A DNA stretch of 64,000 nucleotides from Mesorhizobium sp. (lineage in GTDB: Bacteria > Pseudomonadota > Alphaproteobacteria > Rhizobiales > Rhizobiaceae): the NCBI RefSeq assembly GCF_004963255.1, contig NZ_SUGA01000005.1:161144-225143 (forward strand), given 5' to 3'. The notes under the pieces are model-generated. The model searched no databases. It had not been told where the DNA came from and worked only from the letters and a program-made list of their open reading frames with translations. Made by a program: the position numbers and the translations under genes. Shown piece by piece: positions 23,130 to 31,506 of this stretch. The stretch's first letter is position 1. Each line of letters begins with the position of its first letter.

Positions 23130-25565
23130 ATGACCGAAATCTGGCGCTCACTCCTCGCTAATCTTGCCCTGGTCTCCATCTTGGTCGTCGCCTGGGACCT
23201 TGTGGCTGATTTTACCGGACGCCTTCCACGGCTGGTGCAGTCGCTGCTTCTCGGCGTGGTCATGTGCGCCGGTTCGGTCATCTCCATGGCAACGGCTTTG
23301 TCCGTCTCGGGCTTCGTCGTCGATCTGCGGGCCGCCTTCATTGGTGCTGCCGCCTTCTTTGGCGGATGGCCGGCAATGTTCGTCGCGACCGCCGGCTCCA
23401 TCGCCTACCGTGCCTATCTTGGCGGGCAGGGCGCGAGTGTAGGCATCATGAGCATCCTGATCACGGCCGTCGTCGGGCTGGCTTGGCACCATGTCGTCGC
23501 GGTCCGCTCGCGTACCATGCTCGATATACTCGGCCTTGGCGTGACGGTGGCGCTTGCCCCGCTGATCACGCTTGTGGTCATCCCTCAGCAGGTCCTGACC
23601 GGCTTGGTTCAGCAGAGCACGCTTCCTTCCCTGGTGTTCCGGTTTCTCGGCACCTTCATCATCGGCGTGCTGCTCGACCGGCAGCAGCGGCGTCGCGATC
23701 TCGCCATGTCCAACATGATCTACCGCGCCATGGTTCGCGAGCTGCCGGATTGCCTCAACGTGAAGGATGCCGCCGGCCGCTTCGTCGTTGCAAACCCCGC
23801 CACCGCCGAAATGATGCGCGCCGCATCGGCCGAGGACCTTATCGGCAAGACCGATTTCGATTTCTATCCAAAGGATATCGCCGAGCGTTTCAGGCAGGAT
23901 GAAATGGGTCCCCTGGAAACGGGGCAGACATTGCGCATCGACCAGCCCGCGCTCTTCCTGGATGGTAGCCAGGGCTGGCTCTATACCTTGAAGGCTCCCT
24001 TCCGTGACGAGAGCGGCGAGATCGTCGGGGTCATCACCTACAATCGCGACATCACTGAGCAGAAGAAAAACGCGCAGCTCAAAAACGACTTCATCTCGAC
24101 CGTCAGCCACGAACTGCGCACGCCGCTGACGTCCATTCGCGGCTCGCTCGGGCTGATCGCGGCGGGCGTCGCGGGCGAATTGCCGCCCAAGGCGGCCAAT
24201 CTCGTCAACATCGCCCACAACAACAGCGAGAGGCTGGTTCTTCTCATCAACGATATCCTCGACATCGAGAAGATCGAATCGGGCGTCATCAGCTTCAAGA
24301 TCAAGCAGATGGCGGTGCGACCGGTCCTGGAGCAGGCCATAGCCGCCAGTTCGAACTACATGGCCGAGAGCAGGATACGCATCGTCCTGGTCGACGATGC
24401 GCCGCGCGCCGAGGCCAATATCGACCCGGACCGTCTGCACCAGGTGATGGCGAACCTCCTGTCCAATGCGATCAAGTTCTCCGATCACGGCGGCGCCGTG
24501 ATGGTGAAGCTGCAGCGCCGTGACGGCGGCATGCTGCGCATCTCCGTGATCGACCAGGGCGCCGGCATTCCCGAAGCATTCCGCAGCCGCGTATTCGGCA
24601 AGTTCGAGCAGGCCGACGCGTCCAGCACCCGCAGGAAGGGAGGCACGGGCCTCGGCTTGAGCATCGTCAAGACCATCGTGGAAAAGTTGGGTGGCGCCGT
24701 TTCCTTCGAGACGGAGGAAGGCAAGGGAACGTCGTTTCACGTCGACCTTGCGGAAGCGCAGAGGCAGGAGGCGAAACCGGTCTTCGTCGAGCGCCGGTCG
24801 AAGAAGCGCGACGGCCGTCTGCGTGTCCTGATCTGCGAGGACGAGCCCGATGTCGCCGCCGTGATCGCGGCTCTTCTCGATGCGGAAGGCTTCTCCAGTG
24901 ACGTCGCCCCCGACATCGACACCGCCAAGGCTCTCCTTAGTTCCCGCGATTATGTGGCGCTGACGCTCGACATCAAGCTGGCGGGGGAATCCGGCATCAA
25001 GCTCTTCCATGATATCAGGGCGTCGAAGGTCAATTCCGACATCTCGGTCATCGTCATCTCTGCAGTCGCCGACGAGACCAGGCGTTCGCTGAACGGCACC
25101 GCGGTCGGCATCGTCGACTGGTTGGAAAAGCCGGTTGATCCGAAGCGCCTTCACGCCGCTCTCGCCAAGATCGTTGGCCGCAGGGTCGAGCCGAAGCCGC
25201 GGATTCTGCATGTCGAGGACGACGAGGGCGTGCTCGCGGTGATGTCGGAAGGACTGGGTTCGGGTGTCTCGATCACCTCGGCGAAAACGCTGAAGGACGC
25301 ACAGCAGGCGATCGCGACCCATCGCTTCGATCTGGTCATCCTCGACATCGCGCTGCCAGACGGATCGGGGCTGGATCTGCTTGCCGATCTGCCGCTCGAA
25401 ACAGGGGTCATCGTGTTCTCGGCGGCGGAGCTGGACGACAAGCTGGGCGATCGGGTCCAGGCGATCATGACCAAGACCAAGGCGTCGGAGATCGACGTCG
25501 CAAGGCTGGTCAGGAACATGTTGACCCGCCACGGCGCGGGAGCCAGCGCGCAAGCCAAGGAGTGA
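23130..25565 (+). CDS. Hybrid sensor histidine kinase (5TM-PAS-HisKA-HATPase-REC-REC)
   Basis: This 811-aa membrane kinase heads the locus. Residues about 8-185 contain five or six membrane segments resembling the 5TMR-LYT sensor module (GFVVDLRAAFIGAAAFFGGWPAM). A PAS domain follows (about 200-320; DCLNVKDAAGRFVVANPA). The HisKA box is FISTVSHELRTPLTSIRGSLG with His327, and HATPase motifs are NLLSNAIKFS and GTGLGLSIVK. Two receiver domains close the protein, with phospho-acceptors Asp614 (LTLDIKLAGESG) and Asp739 (LVILDIALPDGSG). ATG 23130 has GGAG nine bases upstream. With the two response regulators and the Hpt gene at 30826 it forms a complete multistep phosphorelay. The signal sensed is unknown. 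Confidence 0.9.
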   Translation: MTEIWRSLLANLALVSILVVAWDLVADFTGRLPRLVQSLLLGVVMCAGSVISMATALSVSGFVVDLRAAFIGAAAFFGGWPAMFVATAGSIAYRAYLGGQGASVGIMSILITAVVGLAWHHVVAVRSRTMLDILGLGVTVALAPLITLVVIPQQVLTGLVQQSTLPSLVFRFLGTFIIGVLLDRQQRRRDLAMSNMIYRAMVRELPDCLNVKDAAGRFVVANPATAEMMRAASAEDLIGKTDFDFYPKDIAERFRQDEMGPLETGQTLRIDQPALFLDGSQGWLYTLKAPFRDESGEIVGVITYNRDITEQKKNAQLKNDFISTVSHELRTPLTSIRGSLGLIAAGVAGELPPKAANLVNIAHNNSERLVLLINDILDIEKIESGVISFKIKQMAVRPVLEQAIAASSNYMAESRIRIVLVDDAPRAEANIDPDRLHQVMANLLSNAIKFSDHGGAVMVKLQRRDGGMLRISVIDQGAGIPEAFRSRVFGKFEQADASSTRRKGGTGLGLSIVKTIVEKLGGAVSFETEEGKGTSFHVDLAEAQRQEAKPVFVERRSKKRDGRLRVLICEDEPDVAAVIAALLDAEGFSSDVAPDIDTAKALLSSRDYVALTLDIKLAGESGIKLFHDIRASKVNSDISVIVISAVADETRRSLNGTAVGIVDWLEKPVDPKRLHAALAKIVGRRVEPKPRILHVEDDEGVLAVMSEGLGSGVSITSAKTLKDAQQAIATHRFDLVILDIALPDGSGLDLLADLPLETGVIVFSAAELDDKLGDRVQAIMTKTKASEIDVARLVRNMLTRHGAGASAQAKE

Positions 25566-25570
25566 CCCTC

Positions 25571-25963
25571 ATGCCGGCAAGAATCCTTTATGTGGACGAT
25601 GAGGACGACATCCGCGAAATCGCTCAGATGTCGCTGGAGCTCGAGCCGGAGTTCGAGGTGCGGTCCTGCGCATCGGGCGCCGCGGCGCTGGTCGATGCGG
25701 CAGCATGGCGGCCCGACCTCATTCTGCTCGACGTGATGATGCCGGACATGGACGGGCCGGAGACGCTTAAGCGCCTGGCCGCTTCGCCGCCGACGGCGTC
25801 GATACCCGTGGTGTTCATCACCGCGCGCACCCAGACGCATGAGGTCGAACGCTATCTCGCCATGGGCGCGGTGGGCGTCATCGCGAAGCCTTTCGACCCA
25901 ATGGCGCTTGCCGGTGACGTGAAGAAGCTGCTTGCCTCGCGCGCCGGCGGTCCGGTGGCTTAG
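25571..25963 (+). CDS. Single-domain response regulator (first)
   Basis: This 130-aa CheY-like protein is only a receiver domain: acidic pocket VDDED, phospho-acceptor Asp54 in LILLDVMMPDMDGPE, the Thr/Lys switch residues in FITARTQ and IAKPFDPM. No output domain is present, so it must act by protein contact or pass phosphate to an Hpt protein. ATG 25571 is preceded by AAGGAG, which lies at the end of the kinase gene; the two genes are five bases apart. The kinase is its obvious phosphodonor. Confidence 0.9.
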   Translation: MPARILYVDDEDDIREIAQMSLELEPEFEVRSCASGAAALVDAAAWRPDLILLDVMMPDMDGPETLKRLAASPPTASIPVVFITARTQTHEVERYLAMGAVGVIAKPFDPMALAGDVKKLLASRAGGPVA

Positions 25964-26187
25964 CAGGGAGAGCGCCGCCAGCGGCTAAAAGCCAGTCGGC
26001 AAGACCCTGCCCGGTGTTTAAGCCTCCTATACCATGCGCCGATATTCATCTACTGATTGCATTAAGGTGCGACTTGCGCGAATCGGCTTTGTCTATGATT
26101 TGCGCAGTCACTCAGCATGGAACGCATTTGGCGGATGCAGGTCCATGGGTGATCACTCCGGGGGGCGACGGAACCGGAGCAGGACTG

Positions 26188-26580
26188 GTGGATGGAACGA
26201 AGGCAAGAGTTCTGATCTGCGATGACGACCCGTTGTTGCTCGAGCTGATGGAATTCAGGCTGAGGGCGAAGGGATACGAGGTCATCAAGGCGGTCGACGG
26301 GGCGGAGGCGCTGGAGAAGGCGCAGCAGGGCGCCCCCGACGTCATCGTGCTCGACGCGATGATGCCGAAGGCCGACGGCCTTGAAGTGCTGGCGCGCATC
26401 AAGGGCGACCCGGCTTTGTCCGATACGCCGGTCATCATGCTGACTGCCCGTAAGGGCCAAAAGGACATTGTCTCGGCCTTGGACAAGGGCGCCGACGACT
26501 ATCTGGTGAAGCCGTTCATTCCCGAGGAGCTTTTGGCTAGGCTCGCACGGCTGATCGCTCGCAAGAGCGGGAAGCGCTGA
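26188..26580 (+). CDS. Single-domain response regulator (second)
   Basis: This 130-aa receiver-only protein has the acidic pocket ICDDDPLLLELMEFRL, Asp56 in VIVLDAMMPKADGLE, MLTARKGQKD and YLVKPFIPEELLARL. It shares the fold but little sequence with the first regulator, so it is not a recent tandem copy. A GTG at 26188 with GGAG eight bases upstream starts it just before the conserved KARVLICDDD; longer frames from 26014 or 26146 are possible but lack family similarity. Its TGA overlaps by one base the ATG of the TPR/barrel gene, tying it to the polysaccharide genes. Confidence 0.87.
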   Translation: MDGTKARVLICDDDPLLLELMEFRLRAKGYEVIKAVDGAEALEKAQQGAPDVIVLDAMMPKADGLEVLARIKGDPALSDTPVIMLTARKGQKDIVSALDKGADDYLVKPFIPEELLARLARLIARKSGKR

Positions 26581-28334
26581 TGCGGCGTGGCCGGCGCCTC
26601 AGCTTTGCCGCATGCCTGATCCTGGCTGTCGCCGCCGCTCCGCGCGGGGCCCTCGCGCAGACAGCCGACGAGCTCTACGCCTCAGCCGTGAAGGCGAGGC
26701 AGGCGCAGCATTTCGATGAGGCCGCCGACCTCTTGAAGCGCGCGCTGGCGCTCAAGCCAGACAATGCCGACGCGCTGGTCCAGCTTGGCTTCGCCGAGCT
26801 CGGCCGTAACGACCTTTCGTCCGCGCGCGACGCTTTCTCCAAGGCGCTTTCTGTTGCCCCGACCTACCGCGATGCCTCCTTCGGCTTGGCAGAGGTCGAG
26901 TTCCGCTCCGGCAATCTGGATGCTGCGCTGCCGCTGGCCGAGCAGGTCGCCAAGGCCGACCCGGCCAATGCCGATGCCGCAAAGCTGGTCGAGACCATCC
27001 GCGCGGCGAGACAGGCGGCGGCCAGCAAGCCAAAGCCGGCCGCCGCGGCCCCGGCGGCGGTGAAGAAACCACCGCATCACCGGCCCGATCCGGTTCCTGG
27101 CCTGTTTGAGAAGGGCAGGCGCCTGCGCGAAGCAGGCAAGCTCCCCGAAGCGGAGAAGGTCTATCGCCGCGCGCTCAAGCTGGCGCCGGAAGACACAGAC
27201 ATCCTGGTCGCGCTTGGCCTCGTCATCGGCTCCAGCCAGCGCTTCGACGAAGCCGACCATTTCTTCGACCGCGCGCTGGCCGTCAAGCCCGGCCTTCTCG
27301 ACGCCAGGCTGGGCAAGGTCCGCCTGGCGATCTGGCAAGGCGACACGCCGCGCGCCCGGGCGCTGATCGATGGCGTGCTGGCGATCGTGCCGGACAATGT
27401 CGAGGCGCTCGATCTCGACGGCAGGATCGCCCTACTCGAGGCCGACTACACGCGGGCCGGGCGGTCGTTCCAGCGCGCGCTGGCACTGGAGCCGCGGAAT
27501 GCCGAGGCGCTGGTGGGGATCGGCGATGTGCGCCGCGCCGCAGGCGACGATGAGGCCGCGCGGCAGGCCTATCATCAGGCGCTCGCCCTTCTGCCGGGCT
27601 CTGCCGATGTCGAGCAGAGGCTGGCCGTACCGCCGCCGCGCAACTGGCGACTCGACCTCGGCAGCGAGGTGAGCGATCTCACCAACGGGCTGGGCGACTG
27701 GACCGACAGTTCGGCCGGTCTTGCCTATCGGCTGTCGCCGCGCGCGACGATTTCCGGCCACACCCGGCTGGCGACCCGCTTCGGCCACACCGACGTCCAG
27801 ATGGAGGGCCGCATCGACCAGGCCTTCACGCCGGTCTTCTCCGCCTATGCGCTCGCAGCAGTGACGCCGGACGCTGACTTCCTCGCCCGTTATTCGATCG
27901 GCGCAGGCGCGTCCTGGCAGGTCGTGGCGCCGGCAAAGGCGTTCGGCCCGCTCTCGCTCAACATCGACACCCGCTACGACAATTTCGCCGATACCAGCGT
28001 GACCAGCATCCAGCCTTGGTTGCAGGCCTATATCCTCGACGGCCGCCTGGGCCTCTCCGCCCGCTGGGTGCATGCCGAGGACGATACCGGGACGGTTGCG
28101 GACGGCTATGTGCTTCGCGCCGACCTTGCGGTGACGGAGCGCTTCAACCTCTTCGCCGGCTATGCCGACGCCCCCGAGATCGACGACGGCGCGCTGGTGC
28201 CGACGCGCACCGTCTTCGGCGGCATTTCCTTCGAGCTCAGCGATCCGCTGACGCTGCGCGCCAGCATCGCGCATGAAGAACGCCCGACCTTCGACCGCAA
28301 CATCTTCGGCCTCGGCCTGACGGCGCGGTTCTGA
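26580..28334 (+). CDS. TPR protein with C-terminal YaiO-like outer-membrane beta-barrel
   Basis: This 584-aa exported protein has a signal peptide (residues 1-26, ending RGALAQ). Two TPR blocks follow (about 28-140 and 175-350), separated by a Pro/Ala/Lys linker (KPKPAAAAPAAVKKPPHH). The C-terminal 230 residues are rich in alternating hydrophobic strands and end in Phe (GLGLTARF), as outer-membrane barrels do; RLDLGSEVSDLTNGLGDW fits the YaiO family. The plan of periplasmic TPRs plus an outer-membrane barrel parallels the exopolysaccharide exporters PgaA and AlgK/AlgE, so a glycan export role is inferred. It overlaps the second regulator by one base and precedes the HEAT gene by two. Confidence 0.82.
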   Translation: MRRGRRLSFAACLILAVAAAPRGALAQTADELYASAVKARQAQHFDEAADLLKRALALKPDNADALVQLGFAELGRNDLSSARDAFSKALSVAPTYRDASFGLAEVEFRSGNLDAALPLAEQVAKADPANADAAKLVETIRAARQAAASKPKPAAAAPAAVKKPPHHRPDPVPGLFEKGRRLREAGKLPEAEKVYRRALKLAPEDTDILVALGLVIGSSQRFDEADHFFDRALAVKPGLLDARLGKVRLAIWQGDTPRARALIDGVLAIVPDNVEALDLDGRIALLEADYTRAGRSFQRALALEPRNAEALVGIGDVRRAAGDDEAARQAYHQALALLPGSADVEQRLAVPPPRNWRLDLGSEVSDLTNGLGDWTDSSAGLAYRLSPRATISGHTRLATRFGHTDVQMEGRIDQAFTPVFSAYALAAVTPDADFLARYSIGAGASWQVVAPAKAFGPLSLNIDTRYDNFADTSVTSIQPWLQAYILDGRLGLSARWVHAEDDTGTVADGYVLRADLAVTERFNLFAGYADAPEIDDGALVPTRTVFGGISFELSDPLTLRASIAHEERPTFDRNIFGLGLTARF

Positions 28335-28336
28335 CC

Positions 28337-29374
28337 ATGTGGTACATCTGGGACCTCTCGATACTGCTCAGCGCTCTGTCCCTGGTGATCATGCTGCTTC
28401 TGATCGCGCGGCGCGTGTGGCAGGAGCGGCGAGACAGGGCGGCGGCCGACCAGCGGCGCCAGGTGCTGACCGCGCTGATCGCGTTCACGGAAAGCCGCGA
28501 TCGCGAGGCGCTGAAGGCGACCGTGCTCGACGTGCCGCCGGGCGTGGCGATCGAAGCTGGCTTCGAGTTCATTTCGCTGCTGCGCGGCGAGGAGAGGGAC
28601 GACGTGCTTGTCGCCTTCAACGAATGCGGCCTCCCTGCCCGCGTCAACAGGCAACTGCGGAAAGGCAATATCGCCGACCGCATCCACGCCGCGGAGATGC
28701 TGGCGGCGCTGGGTTCGGACGATGCGACGGAAAACCTGCTTTCCGCGCTGACCCAGGACCGTTCGCGCGAAGTCCGGATCGCGGCGGCCATCGCGCTCTG
28801 CGATCTCGGCAGCCTGCCGCTGCTCGGCACCGCGCTGGACTTCATCGGCGTGGCCGGGCAGCGCTCGCGGCGGCTGATCGAGCTGTTCAGGCGCTTTCCG
28901 CGCTCGCGCTTCAACGAGCTTGCGGTCCATGCGTCGCGCGCGGACGCCTCGCCCTTCATCCGGGCGGCAGCGATCGACGCGCTTGCCCACGCCGGCGGCT
29001 TCGGCTTCGCCGATTTCTTCGCCGGCCTGACCGGCGATGCCGCGCCCGAAGTTGCCGCCGCCGCATTGCGGGCGCTGGGCCTGACGGGTCACGCCGAGGC
29101 GCCGGCCATCCTGAAGCACGCCATGGCCAACGATGACTGGGAGGTGCGAGCCGCCGCGGCCGAATCCGCCGGGCGCCTCGGCCTGCCCGGGCTCGCCGCG
29201 CCGCTCTCCAGGCTAATGGATGATGAGATCTGGACCGTGCGCTATGCCGCTGCCAACGCGCTACGCTCCTTCGGCCAGCCGGGCGAGCGGCTGTTGCGAG
29301 AGATCGCTTCCGCCGAGGTCTCGCGCAGCCAGCGCACCGCGTCGCTTATACTGGCCGAGGGGCCGGTCCTATGA
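28337..29374 (+). CDS. Membrane-anchored HEAT-repeat protein
   Basis: This 345-aa protein starts with one membrane helix (WDLSILLSALSLVIMLLLIARRVW, residues 5-28), followed by a basic stretch and about eight HEAT-like helical pairs. The clearest are EVAAAALRALGLTGHAEAPA, WEVRAAAAESAGRLGLPGLA and IWTVRYAAANALRSFGQPG near the C-terminus. HEAT arrays are protein-binding scaffolds; nothing enzymatic is visible. The basic residues after the helix suggest the repeats are cytoplasmic. It overlaps the glycosyltransferase gene by four bases (ATGA), so a scaffold or regulator for that synthase is likely. It may also contact one of the receiver-only regulators; this is inference. Confidence 0.82.
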   Translation: MWYIWDLSILLSALSLVIMLLLIARRVWQERRDRAAADQRRQVLTALIAFTESRDREALKATVLDVPPGVAIEAGFEFISLLRGEERDDVLVAFNECGLPARVNRQLRKGNIADRIHAAEMLAALGSDDATENLLSALTQDRSREVRIAAAIALCDLGSLPLLGTALDFIGVAGQRSRRLIELFRRFPRSRFNELAVHASRADASPFIRAAAIDALAHAGGFGFADFFAGLTGDAAPEVAAAALRALGLTGHAEAPAILKHAMANDDWEVRAAAAESAGRLGLPGLAAPLSRLMDDEIWTVRYAAANALRSFGQPGERLLREIASAEVSRSQRTASLILAEGPVL

Positions 29375-30798
29375 TCGCCGACTGGACCCACGAGGTCGTT
29401 CTTGCCGCCACCATCCTGTCCTGGTTCATCATCGGGGCGGGGCTGGCGCAGACCACGATCTATCTCCTGCAGCTTGTCTTTGCCGGCTACGCCCTGTCCA
29501 AGCGCCCACCTGTGGCGCGCTCGGCGCTGCTGTGGCAGCGCTATGGCGATGTCGCGCCGCCGATCGCGCTGCTGGTGCCGGCCTATAACGAGGCGTTGAA
29601 CGTGGTCGAGAGCGTGCATTCGATGCTGGCGCTGGAATATCCGAATTTCGAGGTGGTCGTGATCAATGACGGCTCAAAGGACGACACGCTGCAGCGCCTG
29701 ATCCATGCCTTTAAGCTGGTGAAGTTCCAGCGGCCTTACGAGGAGGCGCTCGCGCACCAGCCGATCCGCGGCCTCTATTCCTCGCCGATGACCGAACGGC
29801 TGTTCGTGGTTGACAAGGAAAATGGCGGCAAGGCCGATGCTCAGAATGCCGGCATCAATGTCTGTCGCGCGCCGCTCTTCTGCGTCATCGACGGTGATTC
29901 CATCCTCGAGCCTGATGCGTTGATGCGCGCCGCCCAGCCTTTCATTGACGACCCCGAGCGCACCATCGCCGTGGGCGGCACGATCCGCATCGCCAACGGT
30001 TCGCGGATCGAGGCGGGCAGGGTGCGCGAGATCCATTTGCCGCGCCGCCTGCTGCCTTTGTTCCAGGTGGTCGAATATCTCAGGGCCTTCCTGATGGCGC
30101 GGCTTGCCTGGAGCAGCATCAACACGCTGATGCTGGTGTCCGGCGCCTTCGGCATGTTCCGCCGCGCCGAAGCGGTGGCGGTGGGCGGCTTCACCAAGGG
30201 CTCGATGGGCGAGGACCTCGACATCGTCATCAAGCTGCACCGCCATATGCGAGACAAAAAACGCAAATATCGCATCCAGTTCATTCCCGAGCCGGTGTGC
30301 TGGACCGAGGCGCCGGAAACGCTGAGCGTGCTGGCCCGCCAGCGCTCGCGCTGGCAGCGCGGCGCGCTCGAATGCTTCTTCCGCTACCGCTCGATGCTCT
30401 TCAACCCCCGCTACGGCCGCGTCGGCTTCCTCGGCTTCGGCCACATCTTGGTCGTCGACGTGCTGGGACCGGTGGCGGAGGTGCTGGGCTATATCCTGAT
30501 TCCGGCCTTCTGGCTGCTCGGCATCCTTTCGGCGGAATATCTTCTCGCCTTCACTGCCCTTATCTTCACTTACGGGGTCTGCGTCAGCGTCTGCTCGCTG
30601 ATCCTCGAAGAGGCCGAGCTACAGCGCTTTCCCCGCGCCCGGGACCTCGCCGTACTGACGGTCGCCGCCGTGATCGAGAATTTCGGCTACCGCCAGCTCA
30701 ACAATTTCTGGCGCGTGAAAGGCTGGTGGCAGTATCTGCGCGGCAACCAGGGCTGGGGCGAGATGACTAGGACCGGCCTCGGCGCCGCCAAGAAATAG
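29371..30798 (+). CDS. Membrane family 2 glycosyltransferase (processive synthase type)
   Basis: This 475-aa protein has an N-terminal membrane region (about 8-40), a cytoplasmic GT2 domain and two or three C-terminal membrane helices. GT2 motifs run in order: LLVPAYNEALNVVESV, VVVINDGSKDDT, ENGGKADAQNAGINV, CVIDGDSILEP (DxD), GEDLDIVIKLH and the processive QRSRWQRG (QxxRW). The layout matches PgaC/HmsR and hyaluronan or chitin synthases, so it probably polymerises and pushes a glycan across the inner membrane. The sugar is unknown. No PgaB-like deacetylase, PgaD or c-di-GMP PilZ domain is encoded nearby. It is the last gene of the kinase-to-GT2 series. Confidence 0.9.
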   Translation: MIADWTHEVVLAATILSWFIIGAGLAQTTIYLLQLVFAGYALSKRPPVARSALLWQRYGDVAPPIALLVPAYNEALNVVESVHSMLALEYPNFEVVVINDGSKDDTLQRLIHAFKLVKFQRPYEEALAHQPIRGLYSSPMTERLFVVDKENGGKADAQNAGINVCRAPLFCVIDGDSILEPDALMRAAQPFIDDPERTIAVGGTIRIANGSRIEAGRVREIHLPRRLLPLFQVVEYLRAFLMARLAWSSINTLMLVSGAFGMFRRAEAVAVGGFTKGSMGEDLDIVIKLHRHMRDKKRKYRIQFIPEPVCWTEAPETLSVLARQRSRWQRGALECFFRYRSMLFNPRYGRVGFLGFGHILVVDVLGPVAEVLGYILIPAFWLLGILSAEYLLAFTALIFTYGVCVSVCSLILEEAELQRFPRARDLAVLTVAAVIENFGYRQLNNFWRVKGWWQYLRGNQGWGEMTRTGLGAAKK

Positions 30799-30825
30799 AC
30801 CCGGCGGCCGCAGACCAAGGCCATG

Positions 30826-31089
30826 TCACGCCAGCGTCCGCTTGATCTCCTGGATCAAGGCATCGAGCGCCGCATGCGTGCTCCCGCCATCGGCCTGCTC
30901 GACGATCAGCGTCTCCAGCGCCGACGCGCGCGCGCTGATCTCTGCAAAGCCGAATGTGCCTGCGGCGCCGGCGAGCGAGTGGGCGAGCCGGATGAGCGAG
31001 TCGTTGCCGGGGAGGGGAGTGGCCTGATGCGCGATGGTCTTCAGCTCGGCGAGCTGATCGGCGCACCTGGCGAGGAAACGTTGACGCAA
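30826..31089 (-). CDS. Histidine phosphotransfer (Hpt) protein
   Basis: This small helical protein carries the Hpt box LAHSLAGAAGTFGF, with the phosphorylatable His at residue 37 of the 87-aa reading. It would shuttle phosphate between the hybrid kinase receivers and the stand-alone regulators encoded upstream. It converges on the glycosyltransferase gene, with 27 bases between stops. The start is unclear: TTG 31089 is the only standard start codon in a frame open back to about 31209, and it has no ribosome site. The upstream frame reads plausibly (NDPFAPLRQRF), so a rare start codon is possible. Confidence 0.75.
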   Translation of the reverse strand: MRQRFLARCADQLAELKTIAHQATPLPGNDSLIRLAHSLAGAAGTFGFAEISARASALETLIVEQADGGSTHAALDALIQEIKRTLA

Positions 31090-31227
31090 CGGGGCGAAAG
31101 GATCGTTTGCGATGAGGCTGGCTCCATTGCGAGAATGCGCGTGAGCAAGCTGGAACGGGAGGTTCTGTTCTATTTGTGCAGAAACATCTGTGAGCGGACT
31201 GAAATGCCGCTAACCCGTTGTTTCTTC

Positions 31228-31304
31228 TGGTCGGAGTGGCAGGATTTGAACCTGCGACCCCCTCGTCCCGAACGAGGTGCGCTACCAGACTGCGCTACAC
31301 TCCG
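31228..31304 (-). tRNA. tRNA-Pro (anticodon CGG)
   Basis: Read on the minus strand, the 77-nt gene begins CGGAGTGTAGCGCAG and folds as a full cloverleaf. Acceptor stem CGGAGTG pairs with CACTCCG, the anticodon arm is CCTCG-TTCGGGA-CGAGG (loop anticodon CGG, reading CCG proline codons), and the T arm contains GTTCAAATC. The discriminator base is A and the 3' CCA is encoded. No integrase or duplicated 3' end lies nearby. Confidence 0.97.
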
Positions 31305-31506
31305 TGACCAGACGGCGGGCTTATAGCCGCCGCCTTTCGATACTGCAAGCGGCAATGGCAGCACTTCTGTCGCATTTCGTCGGCTTTCGTCGCGCCGGTC
31401 GGGACAACAGCGGGTTGAGGCAGTTCGTGAAAGGCGAGTTCCAGCCTTGTGTGACCAACCATGACCCCGCTAAAACGGGTCCCGCAGCCGCCTGGAGTTC
31501 CGAATC

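Noticed and set aside
23148..25553. An 801-aa open frame antisense to the hybrid kinase
   Set aside because: The plus strand encodes intact kinase and receiver motifs over the same span; the minus frame shows none.
25964..26187. N-terminal extension of the second response regulator
   Set aside because: The in-frame stretch from 26014 has no receiver-family similarity and the GTG at 26188 has a proper ribosome site.
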